Numbered from the stretch's first letter, positions 47,701-61,300 are shown. The stretch is DNA of 63,599 nt from Gonium pectorale (GCA_001584585.1 LSYV01000009.1:2151567-2215165); one strand, 5' to 3'. Made by a program: numbers and translations. Notes: generated by a model not told the origin, from the letters alone.

Positions 47701-50382
47701 CGGTGGCTGCAGGCGCGGGTGCGGGGGGCCCTCCGTGGCGCCCGCCGCTGGTGGCCAAGGTGTGCGACTTTGGCCTCAGGTGTGTCACTGGGCTCCGTTG
47801 GGGCTGTCTGTGCTACGTTTGGATGCCCTTGGGATAACTGTCCGGGCAGGTGCCAAGTGGTGGTACAGGTACGTAGAATGATGAAGTACGGTTAAGTACG
47901 GTGCATGGCGGTGATCGGGAGCTACATGGCTGGCGGCTCATGCGTCCTATATGCCTGACGGGGGCAGCCTGGGATACACCTGAGGTGGGACTCCGTACGG
48001 TACCCAACCACGCACCGAAATTGTGTCCCGTTGGCGTACGTCTGCGGCTGCGGCAATATTGCTTGGCGATATGGTCCGTACACTGGGATATGCTTCTTAT
48101 GCACTGTGAAACTGGCTCACCAGTGGAAGGCTGTATCAGTTATGTACGGAGCCTGTGTTTTGAACAAGGTGGGCGGTATTTGTGTCGCTGACAACTGACA
48201 ACTGGAAACGGGCGATGGGGGGGAGCATGATTCCATTATTCTCTCGCAATTGGAGCTGCCTTGCTTACTCCTGTGGGACAAAGCACCGCTATGCCATGAG
48301 CAACATTGGACCCTGCCCTGACCTGGCGCCTGCCCGCGCAACGCCCCAACCTCCGCCCGTCCGCCCTCCGCCCCAGGTGCGCCACACCCCACTGTTGCAC
48401 CTGTTCACCTCCCCCCCGGCCCTCACGCGCTTCCCGCAGGCACCGCCAGCATCGCACCATCTCCCTTCCAACCTGCGCCACCTTTACCCCACACCCCCGC
48501 CCCGCAGCGTGCGCATGGGCGAGGGCCAGACGCACGCCAGCAACCGTTGGCAGGTGGGTAAGCGCAACTTTGTCGCCATGTCCCGTCGAGACCGACCTGC
48601 GGGTCACTATTGCAGGAGGCCTTGGTGCGAAAGCTGCCGCCTGCGCAGCAGGGCGGCGCCCTGACCGGGAATTTGCCTGCTTGCTTGCCTCACGCCTGCG
48701 CGCCCTGCCGAATGCCCACGGGTTAGCGGAGCCTCGGGACGGCGGCTACCGTCTCGATTCAACGTATGCCATGCTGGCCACTGACTGCCGTGCCTCGCCT
48801 CATCAGCGATGATCCCGCACACACCCCAACGGATGGATGTTGCGTTCTGCGTCCCCAGGGCACCCCCTTCTACATGGCCCCGGAGCAGCTGGCGCTGGGC
48901 CGCGTGAGCAAGGCTGCGGACGTGTACAGGTGCGTGTACGGCAGGCAGGGATGGCGTGGTGGCGGGCCCGGTCACATGGCCCGCAACCGACCCGAACGCA
49001 TCATGAGTCGCATGGATGCGGCCAGACCGATCGCTGGTCTGGGCGCATTTACTAATCAAAGCATCGTGGTTTATTAAACCGGACGTTTACTAGCCACGGT
49101 AGTGAAATCAACCCCGGCAGCTAGGTACCGGTACCCACGTGTTTTGCGGCCATGAAAACCAATGTCGCACACGTTTTACCCAGTCAACCTCGACCGGTCC
49201 TTTCGCCTTCACCGGGTCAATTCCGGGTCCTACCGTGGGACCCTCGCTCCGCGTCATCTTGCGCCTGGCATCAGCTGTCGCGCAGTGGCACAGTGGCCTT
49301 TCCTCTGGTCGTCGTCGCCGCCGGACACTTCTCCCAAGAAGTTGTGCTGCCGACAAAGTGCCCGCCTTGCACGAGTTGGCGCGTGCCATTGCCGCTCTGC
49401 GTCGCTCTGCTTCGGCCTTCCGCCCTTGAGCCTCTGACATAGGCCTCGGTAGCCGCCATCTATTAAACAAACGCTTGCACGCCCCCGGTCCACCGGCGAT
49501 ATTGCTCCCATGATATCTTAACCGCCCACGGCACAAGGTCCTCGCCCCACGCCTGGACTGCCAAGACCGTGGGCACGGCGTACGGTTATTACGTACGCAC
49601 ATATCTTCCTTAAAGCGTCCCCTCACATGGCGGCCCGTTCCCAACTCCCTCCGCCCACATGCAGCTTTGGCGTGGTGCTGTTGGAGCTGGTATGCGGTGC
49701 GCCGGCAGAGGCGGTGCTGGCGGGCCGTGAGCTGCAAACGTTGGCACACCTAGCCGGCAGCGCGACTGCCCAGCAGCCCGGGCCGCCTGCCCACAACGGC
49801 TCCCCCGGCCCCGCCCTGCGCGCCTTGGTGGAGTCGCTGCTCCCGGCTGGTAAACAGCCGCCGCCGGCGGCAGGCCATTCGCAGCCGTTCGCTTGCTTCC
49901 GTGCAGCTCTGTCAGAACTCATTTCGTCCTGCCTGGACTCGGATCCGGCCAGGAGGCCGGCCTTTGAAGAGGTGCGGGGCGGGGCGTAACGTGCGGGCTG
50001 TCATGACCGACGCTGGCACTATGGGACGCTAGACTGCGTCAAGTGCTGCCTCCTGCTAGCTGGCCGGGTGGGTGGGTGGGTGCGTGCCTGCGTGCAGCCA
50101 GGAGGGCCAGCAGAGGCTAAATAGAAGAGAGAGATGTGAGCATGGCTGCAGTGGGTAGGCAGGCGTGGGCAGGTGCCCGTGCAGCTGTTTGCACACGTTT
50201 TGTGTGGTGATTTGCATCGTCATCAGTTATGACACACGTTTGACTTGATGTCATGCCGGTTCCCTTCATGCCCCCGCGTCCCTTTTCTTGCTTCGCCCCC
50301 CGCCCACGGCCCGCAGGTTCTGGCGGCGCTAGTGCGTATGCGTCAGTTGCAGCTGTCGCAGCTGTTGGTAATCATGAGCTAG
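35714..50382 (+). CDS. Receptor-like kinase A: beta-helix-like ectodomain, one TM, TKL-type kinase
   Basis: 23 exons: 35714-36044, 36173-36326, 36600-36978, 37651-37725, 38255-38415, 38672-38761, 39091-39301, 39615-39687, 40372-40559, 41296-41639, 42592-42944, 43166-43278, 43726-43861, 43985-44973, 45461-45578, 46066-46329, 46540-46836, 47180-47298, 47574-47779, 48508-48553, 48859-48929, 49665-49971, 50317-50382; 1696 residues. The start was chosen because paralogue B aligns from here. Residues ~20-40 are a hydrophobic signal; 40-900 show recurrent strand pairs (GAILDLAG, LEVSNLTL, LGLYDVTLLGL, LTLQNLVLYNL, LRLRNVTLLV) like a pectate-lyase-type beta-helix. A Pro-rich stalk precedes the TM (~939-965). 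Kinase: GRGSAGVV (~1317), VAVK (K1337), HGDLSSGN (D1466), DFG (D1530), APE (~1558), DVYSFGV, ARRP. Expected role: serine/threonine phosphorylation in response to an external ligand. The ligand is unknown. Confidence 0.92.
40625..40760 (-). repeat. Dispersed repeat family 2, copy 1 (intron 9 of kinase A)
   Basis: Reverse complement matches 51083-51200. Shared blocks: CTTTCAGGG(G/C)CTGGGTTTTC, AAGCACCCC, TCTTC(C/A)GGCCCCCATT(T/C)TTCGT, and a GTGCTTTTCGAA-like end. The corresponding intron of paralogue B lacks it, so it inserted after the duplication or was lost from B. Confidence 0.75.
44191..44271 (+). other. Transmembrane segment of receptor kinase A
   Basis: 27 residues from WVVAVAASL to ALVVM, flanked by RRPR outside and SRRRRPS inside (positive-inside rule), right after a run of about ten prolines. 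It separates ectodomain from kinase and fits a single-pass type I receptor. Confidence 0.9.
46270..50382 (+). other. Kinase domain of receptor kinase A
   Basis: TKL-like catalytic domain spread over eight exons. The glycine loop, VAVK lysine, alpha-C glutamate (VLEAA), HxD aspartate, catalytic Asn, DFG, GTPFYMAPEQ and the C-lobe Arg (ARRP) are all present, so activity is expected. The catalytic loop is HGDLSSGNILL: Gly replaces the Arg before Asp (non-RD) and Ser replaces the usual Lys. About 45 extra Gln/Gly/Pro-rich residues lie between the catalytic loop and DFG, and about 25 between the alpha-C region and the hinge (QELCEGGSL). Confidence 0.9.
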
Positions 50383-50689
50383 CGTAGACACAGGGGCAGT
50401 TGGTCGGGCACGCACGAGTTTAGCAGCTCGACCTTCCGTGTCATGGCGCGGCATGCTCTTGCTGTGTTGTCCCAGGCTGAAACTGAAGACTCACTGCTGC
50501 GGCACCGCTGGCTGGCCATCCCATCTCCATGCGAACGCCCCGCCGTATCCGAGACCGTGCGTGCGTGCATGCGGGGAGCCCAGTCCACATCATGCGCCAC
50601 TCGTACGTGCGCTGGCAAAGGTACGTCGCTGGGAAAAAGAAGAAATCTGCGGAGAAAGAGGGAGACCGCAACGAGGGAGCTGACAAAGG

Positions 50690-50930
50690 TAATCGCGTGG
50701 CTCAGAGGCTTGCGTGTGAGACGTAACTGGTGGCGTTGCGGTAGTTCGTCGGCCATTGCCTTGCCGTTCGGCTTCTTGATGCTGGTGCAGAGGCGGTGAT
50801 GGCTCAGGAGTGGCTCGCAGCATGAGCTGCAGAGAGAGATAAATGTAGACGGTAGCTGAGCGCGAGCGCTGGTGTCCGCCGGTCTGAGCACAGCGGGGCT
50901 GCTTTCATGCGGACGGACCGGCATCCCACA
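50690..50930 (-). repeat. Dispersed repeat family 3, copy 2
   Basis: See copy 1 (27440-27640). On the minus strand a frame includes SIKKPNGKAMADELPQRHQLR, which recalls the broken frame at 30550-30780, so the family probably derives from a coding mobile element. Confidence 0.45.
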
Positions 50931-51082
50931 TGCCGGTACGAATCAACAGTCGTCACGTGGGTTTACGCGGAGGCAGGCGGCGGGTGCGTGTCAGCCTGTT
51001 TATCCTCCGTGGGGATGATTCGATCGGCCAGACGAAAAGACATAAACTTGACACGGTTTTTCGTCCGGGGACGCATTCCGGA

Positions 51083-51200
51083 TGGTCATTTTTCGTAGCC
51101 CCTTTCAGGGCCTGGGTTTTCCGTTAAAGCACCCCCTCTTCAGGCCCCCATTCTTCGTCTGGGCCCGCCCCAAATAAAAGGGAGTGTTCTTTTCCGAAGA
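51083..51200 (+). repeat. Dispersed repeat family 2, copy 2
   Basis: Matches the minus strand of 40625-40760 as described there. Located between the two kinase genes, in opposite orientation to copy 1. Confidence 0.75.
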
Positions 51201-52319
51201 AAACGTTTCAGATGAAGGGCCTGGTGCGTGTGCAAGCTGGGGCTCTGAGGGAATCGGTATTGACGAGGAGCACGTGGGGCGGGGCACGGGGGCGATTGCG
51301 GCGGGCGTTGATTGTTTGCTTGAGAGTTGCTTGCGTTCCTCCGTCCTCTGTTCAGCGAGCCGGGACGGGGTGGCCATCTCGTTCGTCTGAGTCGTATGGT
51401 TGGAACGCATAAGGATGGCGTCCGTCGGGCGCAGCTTTGTCCGTTTTGCAGGGGGGGGTACGTGCGGTGCGATCAATTCGGGTATGCGGTTGCCGGCATA
51501 CATTTTACTCGACCTCACCATCCTCACCGCCGGCCGTGCTGAGGTACGTGCATGGCCGCACAGTTGAGCATCTGGAGTAGTGCCGGCGTGAGCAGCTGAT
51601 GCTGCTGCTGATGCGATAAAAAGAGAAACCTGCACGATCTACGTACGTGCGCTTTGTTTTAGCTGCGGATTGTTGCGGCTGGTTCTGAGCCTGCTTAAAA
51701 TCTGAGTATGCATGCTCAGGACCGCTCCCCGCCGGTATCGAAGTAGTCTAGTGACCCAAGTCAGACGGTCGGCGGCTCGCTAACCGTCGTCGGCGGGCAC
51801 CCCCATACTCGGCTTCTGGACACACGAGCAGTAATCATATGAGCTGGCTTCATCACAGCAGGACATACGCTACTACTGGATGGATCTTTAATTTGATTGG
51901 TTGCAGAAACAGCAGTAGCTACCTCTCGCCGTCGGTCAGTAACGTGCGTTGTGAGTCCATACATAGACGGCTCGCACATGCATGCAGAACTTACATTTGA
52001 TACAATCTTTGCTGTATTAGCGGTTGCTGGTGGAAAAGTGGATTGATTGGCCTGAACGTTTGAGGTGCAATAAAAATATATCACATGGCTGGACAAAAGC
52101 TGTTGGCTCACTTGCTTTTTGAGCCAGTCTAAAACGAAACTTACTTGCACTACAAACTCCCCTAGAGTGTTCCCACCTCCCCAGCAACTGCAATGCCATT
52201 GTAACAGCACAATTTACATTAACAAGCAAGGCGTAAGTCACACATTACAATGAAACGTACAGCACCGTCATCTTATTGTGTGGGAAACAGCGTCAACAGA
52301 CAACTAAGCTAGTCAACCG

Positions 52320-55300
52320 ATGTTTCATTTGTTCCCTCTTCCGTGGCGGCTGAGCTCACCGCGCTCGGCTGCTGCGTCTGTGCGACAGGGGCGTCTCTTG
52401 TCATTTACTGCATTAATCGTCCACCTACTGAGCCATGTGCTACTATCAAACACTGAGATTGTCCAGATGCCCGAAAGCCTGGTCGAGCTGCTTGAAACCT
52501 TTTCCGGCGGAGGCAACATCAGTACTCGCGAGGCGATACTGCGAGAGGGAACTGTCTTTACGCTTCCCAGGCCCGTCTCAGTCAGAGGAGACGTCATCGT
52601 CGTCGGGCAGCGTGGGGCTATCCTGGACCTCGCGGGGTTTCGCGCCGCGCTTCCTTTCCAGCTTCCCCCAGGTGACACGAGCCCCTGCTTGTAGGGAGCA
52701 GCGATTTCCGCACACAAACCATACTTATCGTTGTGCGCTCTGCCCTCTCGGCGCTACGGCGGCCTGCCTATGAACGCTGCAACCGTCCAAGGAGCCTGCC
52801 TAAACGACCACTGCTGCCTACCCCGCACAGGCGCCCGCTTGGAGCTGTCTAACCTCACGCTGCGGGTTCCCCCGCTGCCCGAGATCCCCTCCTCGGCAAT
52901 CCCCGCCGGCAGCCTCCTGGCGCACGTGTTTGCTGCGGACCGGGGAGCGCAGCTGCGGCTGAGCGAAGTGACCGTCGAGACTGCCAGCTGCGGGTGCGTG
53001 GCCGGGGCGGCCAAAGCGGCCGGAGGCAGAACGCGCCGGAGACGGACATGTTTGGCTTCATTGGAGTGGTTGATCGCGCGCACGGGTACCTCCAGGGGGG
53101 CGAGGCGCTTGGGCGGCCTCTCACGTACATGGCACCGCACGCCGCAATCCTCATCCCACCATTTTCCCACCCCATCCGATGTGATTTCCTATCCTCGTCA
53201 AGGAATATGGTCGCGGGACCAATGTCACATGTCTTTCTCTATCTGTACCCGCCTGCCCTATCGGCCTACCGTACTGGAAACGTCGCGCCTTCGGGTGTGC
53301 ATGGCCGTAGAGGCGGGCTCCCTCTCATCTCTGTTTGTCCTCCCATCCACAATCTCCTGCCTCGCGTATGCCCCCCTGCGGCCCGCAGTGAGCTGGCCGC
53401 CCTTGCTGCCCAGCTGTGCGACCCGGGCTCCTGGCGGCACACCACCAGCGTGCGGGTGCTGGGGGGCGTCGTACAGTACGACAGCGGCAGCATGCCCATC
53501 GCGGCGGCGGCGATGGCGGCGAACGCATCGGCCGCGGAGGCTGCGGAAGCAGGCGGCGGGGTCCCGTACGCGGAGCTGGAGGCCACCCGCTTCACGTGCC
53601 TAGAGCCCGACCCGCCGCCGCCCTCGTGGCCCTGCACCGCCACCACCGCCGGCAGCGCAGCCGAGCTCCGGGGCGCCCTCGACCTCATGGCCTCATCGTC
53701 CCGCGTGCTTCTGGTCTCGCTGACGGGACACATCTCGCTGGATGGGATTGCCTGGGACGCGCCTTTGGTGAGGAATGAGGAGGCGCTGGAGGGAAGGCAT
53801 GGCAGAGTGATCGATGCTGTGTGAATCTGCCGCTCGGTTAGGGTGGAGCCCCCAAGGGCCCAAGCAAGTGCCCCGGGGTCCAGCAGACGTACCCAGGCCC
53901 CATCCACACACACACACAAACCACAGTACGGTAATTTGACCAGACATATCACATATGAGGTGCCGCTGCTGGTCCATCCGCATGCAAGACACACAACGGC
54001 ACGGCATGCGGTCACGACCGCATTGCGCGCAGCGCGCATCCGATGTGCCGCTCACGGCTTCGCTTGTGCCTGTTCGCGGCTTTTCGCATGACCTTTCGAC
54101 GCTAGCGGCCCCACCCTAGCAGCGGCGTGTGCGTGACACATGTCGACATGCGGCAGCTCAGCGCCCCCAGAGCGGGTTTCGCTCTGCTGCTCCACCCGAG
54201 ATCGCCATGCGCCCCTCGTCACTGCCTTGCCGCGTACCCACTAAATCTGAACGGCCGTGGCCCTGCGCTCGTCGCGCGGTATAAGCTTTCTTCGAGCTGT
54301 GCGTCCGTCCTGCAGGTGCCGCTGGGCCTCACCGCCGCGCTGTACGGCGACCCCAGCGCTCAGACCCATGGGCGGCCCGCAACAACGGTGGGGCATGGGC
54401 GTTGCTGGGGCGTGGAAGGAAAGCTTGAGCCGAACGTGGACGTTATGTGCCTGAGACGTTAGTAAGACCCCAGTGCCCGGGCCCGAGCCGTGAGTCGGGG
54501 GCAGCCATAGCAGCGGCGAGCGCGGACCGGCAGGCGTTGTTTGCAGGCGTATGTTTAGGGAGGGAGGCGGGGGTCTATGAAGCTGCAGGCAATACCCTTT
54601 CAACACCCATACTTCAACATGTTCAGTTAGTCAGAGCACCACGGCAGGGTATGCCCACTGCCACCCGACACCGGCAAATCAAGGAGAGCGCCTGTTCGTC
54701 ACTCACCCCTAGTCGTGTGCATTGATATGTCCCGTACCTTCCAGCAGGAAGGTTCGTCCTCCCTCATCCGCGAAGTGAGTGCATCGTGACACTCCTTTGC
54801 GGCTCCTCCCTTTGGCCTCACATGTACTGCCTGTGCTACTTCTCCTGGCATGCAGATTGACTTGGCGGGACAGAGCTTCATCCAGCTGCGGTCTTCCAGG
54901 GGACGGCAGAGCCGCCTCTGGCTGTACGACGTGACGCTACTGGGCCTGCCGTACCCTCTGCCAGTCTGGGGTGAAGCCCAACTGTTCGCGGTCTTCTGCT
55001 GGGCAATGGAAACCCCAAGGCAGAACGGGTGTGTGTTGTTAGTACATGCACTGCATAGAGGTGGGATCTGCTGCTGGATGCCCAATGGCTGCCTCTTCTC
55101 CAGGCATGCTAAGGGCGGTCGGCCGACGGGCGATGCACGTACACCGAAAGCGACACCTTGAACCCCAGCCGCTGCCTCACCTGGGCTTGGTCGCATTACT
55201 TGGGCATACCTCCCCTCCGGCAGGGCTGTGCCTGGCGGCCTCTTCCTCTACGGCCCCTTTCTGGAGTGCTTTCGGTGCACCATGGTGCTTCCGGACCTGG

Positions 55301-58300
55301 AGGTCCAGTGGTGGAGCTTCAACACATCCGGGTGAGTTGGGCCGGTGTCCGTTGTCCGTTGAAGGCTGCTGCTCAGCGACACTTGGTTGGCACTGCAGGG
55401 GGGTTGCGTAGCGTGGGCTCGTAGCGCATTTGGTCTGCTTTGCGGCACTGGCAACGCCGAAGTACAAATGAAAGGACTCCAAGCGACGAGTTCTTATGAG
55501 TGGCACGTTTGGTTCTCGCTCCTGTGTCTCGTGCGCCTCGCAGACTGGCCACTTCCGCCGACGGCGCCGTCGGCCCCTTGAAGCTGCCAGTCATGTTTGA
55601 AGCTCCGCGACTAAAGGACTCCGACAGGCTCTTTTGGAACGCCACGCTGCTGCCGTACTCCCTGTACGACGGCCCATCGGCCCCTCCAGCCGCGGCGGCA
55701 TTGGCGTCTGTTTGGCCCGTGGCTGTGGGCATGTCCGCGGAGGAGGCGTTGCAGGTGGGGGAGGCAAGCGTCTGGGCAGGCAACCTAAGTGGGAAGGAAG
55801 GAAGGAAGCGGGCGCATATCGTAGTGGGGGAGCAAGCGGGCAGGTCTGGTAGGCGCAGAAGGGGGTGCTGATAGCTAGAGCGCAGTTCCTCACCCCGCTG
55901 GAGGGACGTGGTGGGTTTCGGCAGCAGTAACGACGGAAGGACTCGGAAGGGAAGGGACTCGGGCCGGGACGACGGCTCGCTCGCCTGAGTGGGATACACC
56001 TGCAGCCGACATTCCCCAGTGCCTTCCAAACCACTACTCCCCGTTGAGGATCGATCCACACGGTTAGACAATGTGAGGTGGATGCCGTACGGCGTGCGTG
56101 TGTCGTGCATACCGCCGCTGCCTTCCGGCTCCGTGGCGGTGTTTTTCCATCCACACTCCCACCCGCTCTCCCGCAGATTGGCAGCACTAAACTGGCGTTC
56201 ACTGAGCCCAGGCGCATTGCCCTGTGGCCGGCGGATGCATTGCGAAACGGTACGCCTGCCGCCGGAGCCGTCGGGCCACGACTGGGCGCAGCTGATGGTA
56301 ACGCCGCCAATCCTCTTACCTCTCCTCTTTCGGGCGTGCGAGCGTCACCCGGGCCTACAGTCGCAGTGAGCCCGAACGGGACGCGTTCTTGCACTGTCCA
56401 GCTTCCGGGCAAACCCACTCTTCAACTGGAACAAGCGCTGCTTTGCCACGATGTTCCCGTGCCCTGAGGGATGCAATGACCTGCTCTGATTGTACATACG
56501 TAACTGAAGCGTGCGGTGGGCGGAACCGGAGAGGGTCATGTTCCCAATCGGCCCAACCAAGCACCCGCCCGTACCGTGTGGGGCATGCACTCCCAGACAC
56601 CCCGCTACCCACCGGCTGCTCGCAGTTTCCCCCCTCCCTCACCTGCACCTCGTCACCGCTGACCGGATGTGGTGTCCTGCAGGAAAGCGTTGAGTGGCGG
56701 CCGAGCCCGAAAGGCGTTATTACTGCTGCTGCCATTAGCTTCCCATCTCCGCACAGCATCCCCTGCCTAGCAATCGGCCCGGGAGGCCGCTTTCAACCGT
56801 GAGGCCACTGTCGCAGCAGCGCGTTACGTCAGAACCTGGAGAATGAGCGTTGTCTGCAGACGTCACCACCCAGAGGAGCTTCCGCCCCCGGACTTGCGAA
56901 GCATTGTCGACCTCTCATTGCCCGCAACTATGCACCGGCCGGCCCTGCAGGAGTATGCGGGGAGGAAAGCCCGGACGGCGTCATCTTCCTGTCGGCCACC
57001 TCCCCAACGTCTGACCTCGGCCGGCGGGTGGCGGATGACGACCCTGTGGCCTACGTTATGGCTGATGGGATCAGCAACGGCTGCTCGCTGAGAGGGATCA
57101 ACGCCCCGGGGGGCCCGCGCGTCTTCTACGACCTGCAGGTGCGGAGGGGCGCGGAAAGCGGGGTGGCGGGGATGGAAGAGGGGGTCATAGTAGCAAGCGC
57201 CGGGATCGAGCGGCGGGAATCGGGGAAGAGGAAACGCAGATTGAAGAGCAACCCAACACGCGTAATCACATAGACGCGACCTGTAGAGGCGTGGGTGGGA
57301 AGTGAGAGGTGTAGGAAGAGCTGGGTACGGGCAGTGGCTGAGAGCCTACGGCATAGCAGGCTGTGAGGCGGCATCACGGCGCCAGTCCGGAAGGAGAGGT
57401 TAACATGCGATGCGTTCTCACTTTCGTCTTGAGCGCGGACAGAGCACGGCGGCGAGCCGACACGCAATGCCTCCGAGTCTGTGCCGTGGGTGCGGGCCGT
57501 GGTTGTGGATGGGCCGCGGCGAGCTGGACAGAAGCATGAAGCGAAGAATTCGGCAAGCAGGCAATCTGCGCGTCGTTTGAAGACCTGCCGGCACGGCGTA
57601 AACCCACGCATAGAACGCAGGGCGGCGGTCTAGGCGGTGGAGTCGGAGGGAACGGGTAGATCGGCTGCACCGGATGTCGCACCCGGGCGGCAGCAGCGTG
57701 CTCGGGGCATGGCGGAGCTGGCGGGGCCGCCCGTGTCTCACACACGGCGGGTTCAGTTCTTGCGGGGATCTGGGGCGAGGATGATGCGTGCGCGTGCACA
57801 CGCATCGCATGCGCCAGCAGCTCATAATAGCAACCACAGAGACCCTCTAACCACCTGTTCGGGGTAGGCTGGGGTTAGGGCTGTTTAACCGATCCCCGCC
57901 TGGCGCCTGGCGCTCCTGGGTTTGTCCCATTGCTCCAGGGTGTGTCCTTTTGCTCCTGGGTGCGTTCGCGGGCACTTTGGCAGTGTAGATCGTTGTGTGA
58001 TCGATAGGGCACGGTAGCATCGGTGCGACCGATAAATGCTGCGCCTCCGTCCCGCACTTATGCGCACTTGCAGGGCCTGGACTACAAGCTCATCCTGGTG
58101 GGGAGAGGCGCCCTGACGCTCCAGAACCTGGTGCTGTACAACCTGGCGCCGGCCGGACCCACGGGTCATGAACCCGACCATCTGGTGTGGCCACCGCCGA
58201 CGACGTCGGCGGTATCCACGGCCCCTGACGTGGCATCCGCCGGCGGCGATGGCTATGGCGGCAATGGTGGCGCAGACCCGGGTGACGTGGAGCCAATGGT

Positions 58301-61300
58301 GTTTGAGGGCCGGCTGGCGCGGCCACCCGTGAACAGGCTAAATGATACTTATCCCACTCCGCCGCTTACCGCCGTGCCCCGCTGGGCGCAGCCGCTCCTA
58401 CAGCTGGCCATGCCGCTGTGGTACTTTGAGCTCAACAGGTGAGTGAGCGCATCATGTCCGTCATTTGTGTTTGCACCGCAGTGGTGCACGTGCGGGACAT
58501 GTGTCGTGCACTTCGGCCCCACGTGACGCCTTCCCTGGCCGGGCAGCAGCGTTAGCACACTCCTCAACGCACCCCGCACCCATTGCTGCGCCCTTTTGTC
58601 CGCCCCCGCACACCAGCATTGCTTGCATGGCGTTTCCGCGCCTTTCGCAGTCGTCCTCTCTTCAGTGCAACACTCCTCGTCTGAGAGGACGCGCCGATGC
58701 CGGCGACGCCTTTGGCCATTCCCAGATTCGAACCCGTGCCCCGGTGCGTGGCTCGATCTCGCAGGACTCCATCCGGCGTTCCTCCGCTGCTGCGGCTCCG
58801 CAACGTGACGCTGCTGGTGCCGCGGGCCGAGCTGGAGCTGACGACCAGGCTGCTGGCAGCGGCGGGCAGACTGCCGCCACGGGCACGGGACGCGCCGCCA
58901 TCGCCGCCGCCGCCACCACCTGGCGCGCCGCCCTCGCCGCCCTCTTCGCCCGCGGGCGACTTTGACGGGCCGCCAGACGATAGCGAAGGCGTGGATGGAG
59001 CTGGCGACGGTGGTGGCACGGACGTTGTTTCAGGCGTCGGAGCTCGGTCTGGCGTCGTCAACGGCGGCTTGTGGACAGGCGAAGGCGGAGGTAACCCTGG
59101 GATCGGTGAGTGCAGCGCTGTCGGGAAGGGCGGATTGCCGAAGCCCTTGACATGGAAGGGCGTGCTGAATCCGGTTCTGCGGCCTGGGACCAGAGTAGCG
59201 GGGCGGGCTGGCGCTGTGGTGCGGACACGGCGCTGGCGTCTGAGCAGGGCGTGCGTGTGCCTCCATACTTCACCCGGAAAGGGGTCCCCCTGGGGTGGTC
59301 CTCCTAGTGGGAAGGCCGCTGTCTGCGGTGCGGTATGGTGCGGTGCGGTGTCGAGATGGGAGTCAACATGTACACGGCACAAAGGCAGCCAGGTGTCAGC
59401 ACGCAGGCTTAAGAGCACACCGTGCGTTGCTGTATGACAGGAGGGCCGCCATGCGAGCGCATCGGTCCGATGCCCGCCCTTTCCATGAAGCAGCGTATCC
59501 GAAGGCTGGGCATAACAGCTCTCCAGCTGGCACGCGGCCGTCACCTGACCCCTGCAAGGCGTGTATCTCTCGCTACCGTTGCTACTCGCATGTTTGCAAA
59601 GGCGATGGTGACGCCAGCGGCACCGGAGACGAGCTCCGCACAACCACTGAAGGTCTCGGAGCAGACGGCTCGATGGATGGGCGGCGGCGCCGGCGACGCA
59701 CCCAGAGCGGCGTCGAAACCCAGATGCCGGACCTCTACGACGTACTCTCATCGTACGCCGCAGGAAGCGTGGTGGGTGACTAGGCCGCATTGTCCTGTCG
59801 CAGCGGGGATGCGATCTTGCTATAGTGTGAAAGCAATGCAGAAGCCTCGCAGTGAGTTTAAATGCGCTTCATTGTGCTTATGCGTGGGAAGAGTCAGCGC
59901 CGTGCCACCGTGACGGAGCAGTTGACAAACCGTTAAAACTGTTGATGCGTGATTGTTCATGCCTACAGCTCTTTGCTCGTTGCGGCGATGGCGCAGGTCG
60001 AGTGGTACAGTGTCGACAGCATCTACTTCCGTTCCACCCGCCACTTTGGCTGGGAGGGCACCGACGTCCTCGTCACGAGCACGCTGCCGCCCGACACGCC
60101 CACGCCGCCGCTGCCCGCCCCGCAGGAGCTCGGTGCGTTGGGGGGGGGGGAGGGTCCAGATCCCGCCCTCAGCCGGGGTGTGTATAACTGGGGTCCGGCT
60201 GAATGGGCCCTGGCTGATTGATGCCACTCCCCGCCGTGCATCCGTTCGCAGGTCCCGAGTTCGAGACAATGTGGGCGCAGCAGCTTCCGCCTCCCCAGCC
60301 GCGGCCTCCGCCGCCACCGTCGCCGCCTCAACCGCCACCACTGCAGCCTTTTCTTACGCCTCCATGCGTCACACTCGGGAACCCGCCGGACCCGACTGCG
60401 ATTGTCGCAGAGTCGTCGCCGTCATCCGGCATCGCCGACCCTGGTGCATCAGTCATGTCAGCCTCGCGGCGGCCGCGCTGGGTCGTCGCTGTGGCGGCGT
60501 CGCTGCCCGTCTCCGGAGCGCTCCTGGCCACGACCGCATTGGTGGTCATGTTGCGGCGCCGGCGTCGCGGCCAGCAAGCAGCGCTGCAAGCGTGTGATCC
60601 GGCGGCGGGCAGCTTTGGGCACGCAAAGCCCGACGTCCATTCGGCGCTAGGCGGCTGGGGCCCGGAAAGCGGCAGCTATTATGGTGGCTATGTTGGCGGC
60701 AAAGGAAGCGGCAAAAGCGGCAGCGCCCGTGCGGCCTCTGGCTCAGCAAAAGGCGGCCCCAAGATGATGGCGGGCGGTGCAGGGCAGCGCAACACGGGCT
60801 GCGCAGGCACGCCCATATTCGCCATGAGTAACCCTCTCTCAATGAGCTCCGAACTTACCTCGGGGACTTCCGGCGCTCATCCCTTTCCGTCAGCCGTTGT
60901 TGGTATGGGGCCACCCAGCAGCGCGGTGTCGCTTTCCCCGGTCGCTGCCGGCGCGCGGGAAGGCGCGGCAGCGGCACGACAGGAGGAGCGGCCGCATCCG
61001 CAGCTGTTCCCGCCGCTGGGCTTGCGTGCCGTATCCGCAGCGGGCCGTGCGGTCCTGCCCGTTCCTGAGGCCGAGCAGGCCGAACCACCGAGGGTCAGCA
61101 GAGGCATCCTCTGGGCGGGGGAAGACTCGACCAGACTGCTCAAGGTGGGTTCGTCTGAGGCCCCAACTGGACCAAACATTTGGAAGACGCGCCAACTTGG
61201 GGTCCGCGGCGGCCGCCGCTGTGGCCCGTACATTTTGCTCATGCCGAGGGTGGGCGCCAGGCCGCTGGTGAGGTCAAATCATTCGTTGCCCGCCTATATC

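Larger units (their letters stand above)
50383..52319. other. Intergenic region between kinases A and B
   Basis: Holds dispersed repeat family 3 copy 2 (about 50690-50930) and family 2 copy 2 (51083-51200). The right half (51650-52319) is more A/T-rich and runs up to the start of gene B, so it likely contains the B promoter. No gene was recognised. Confidence 0.55.
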
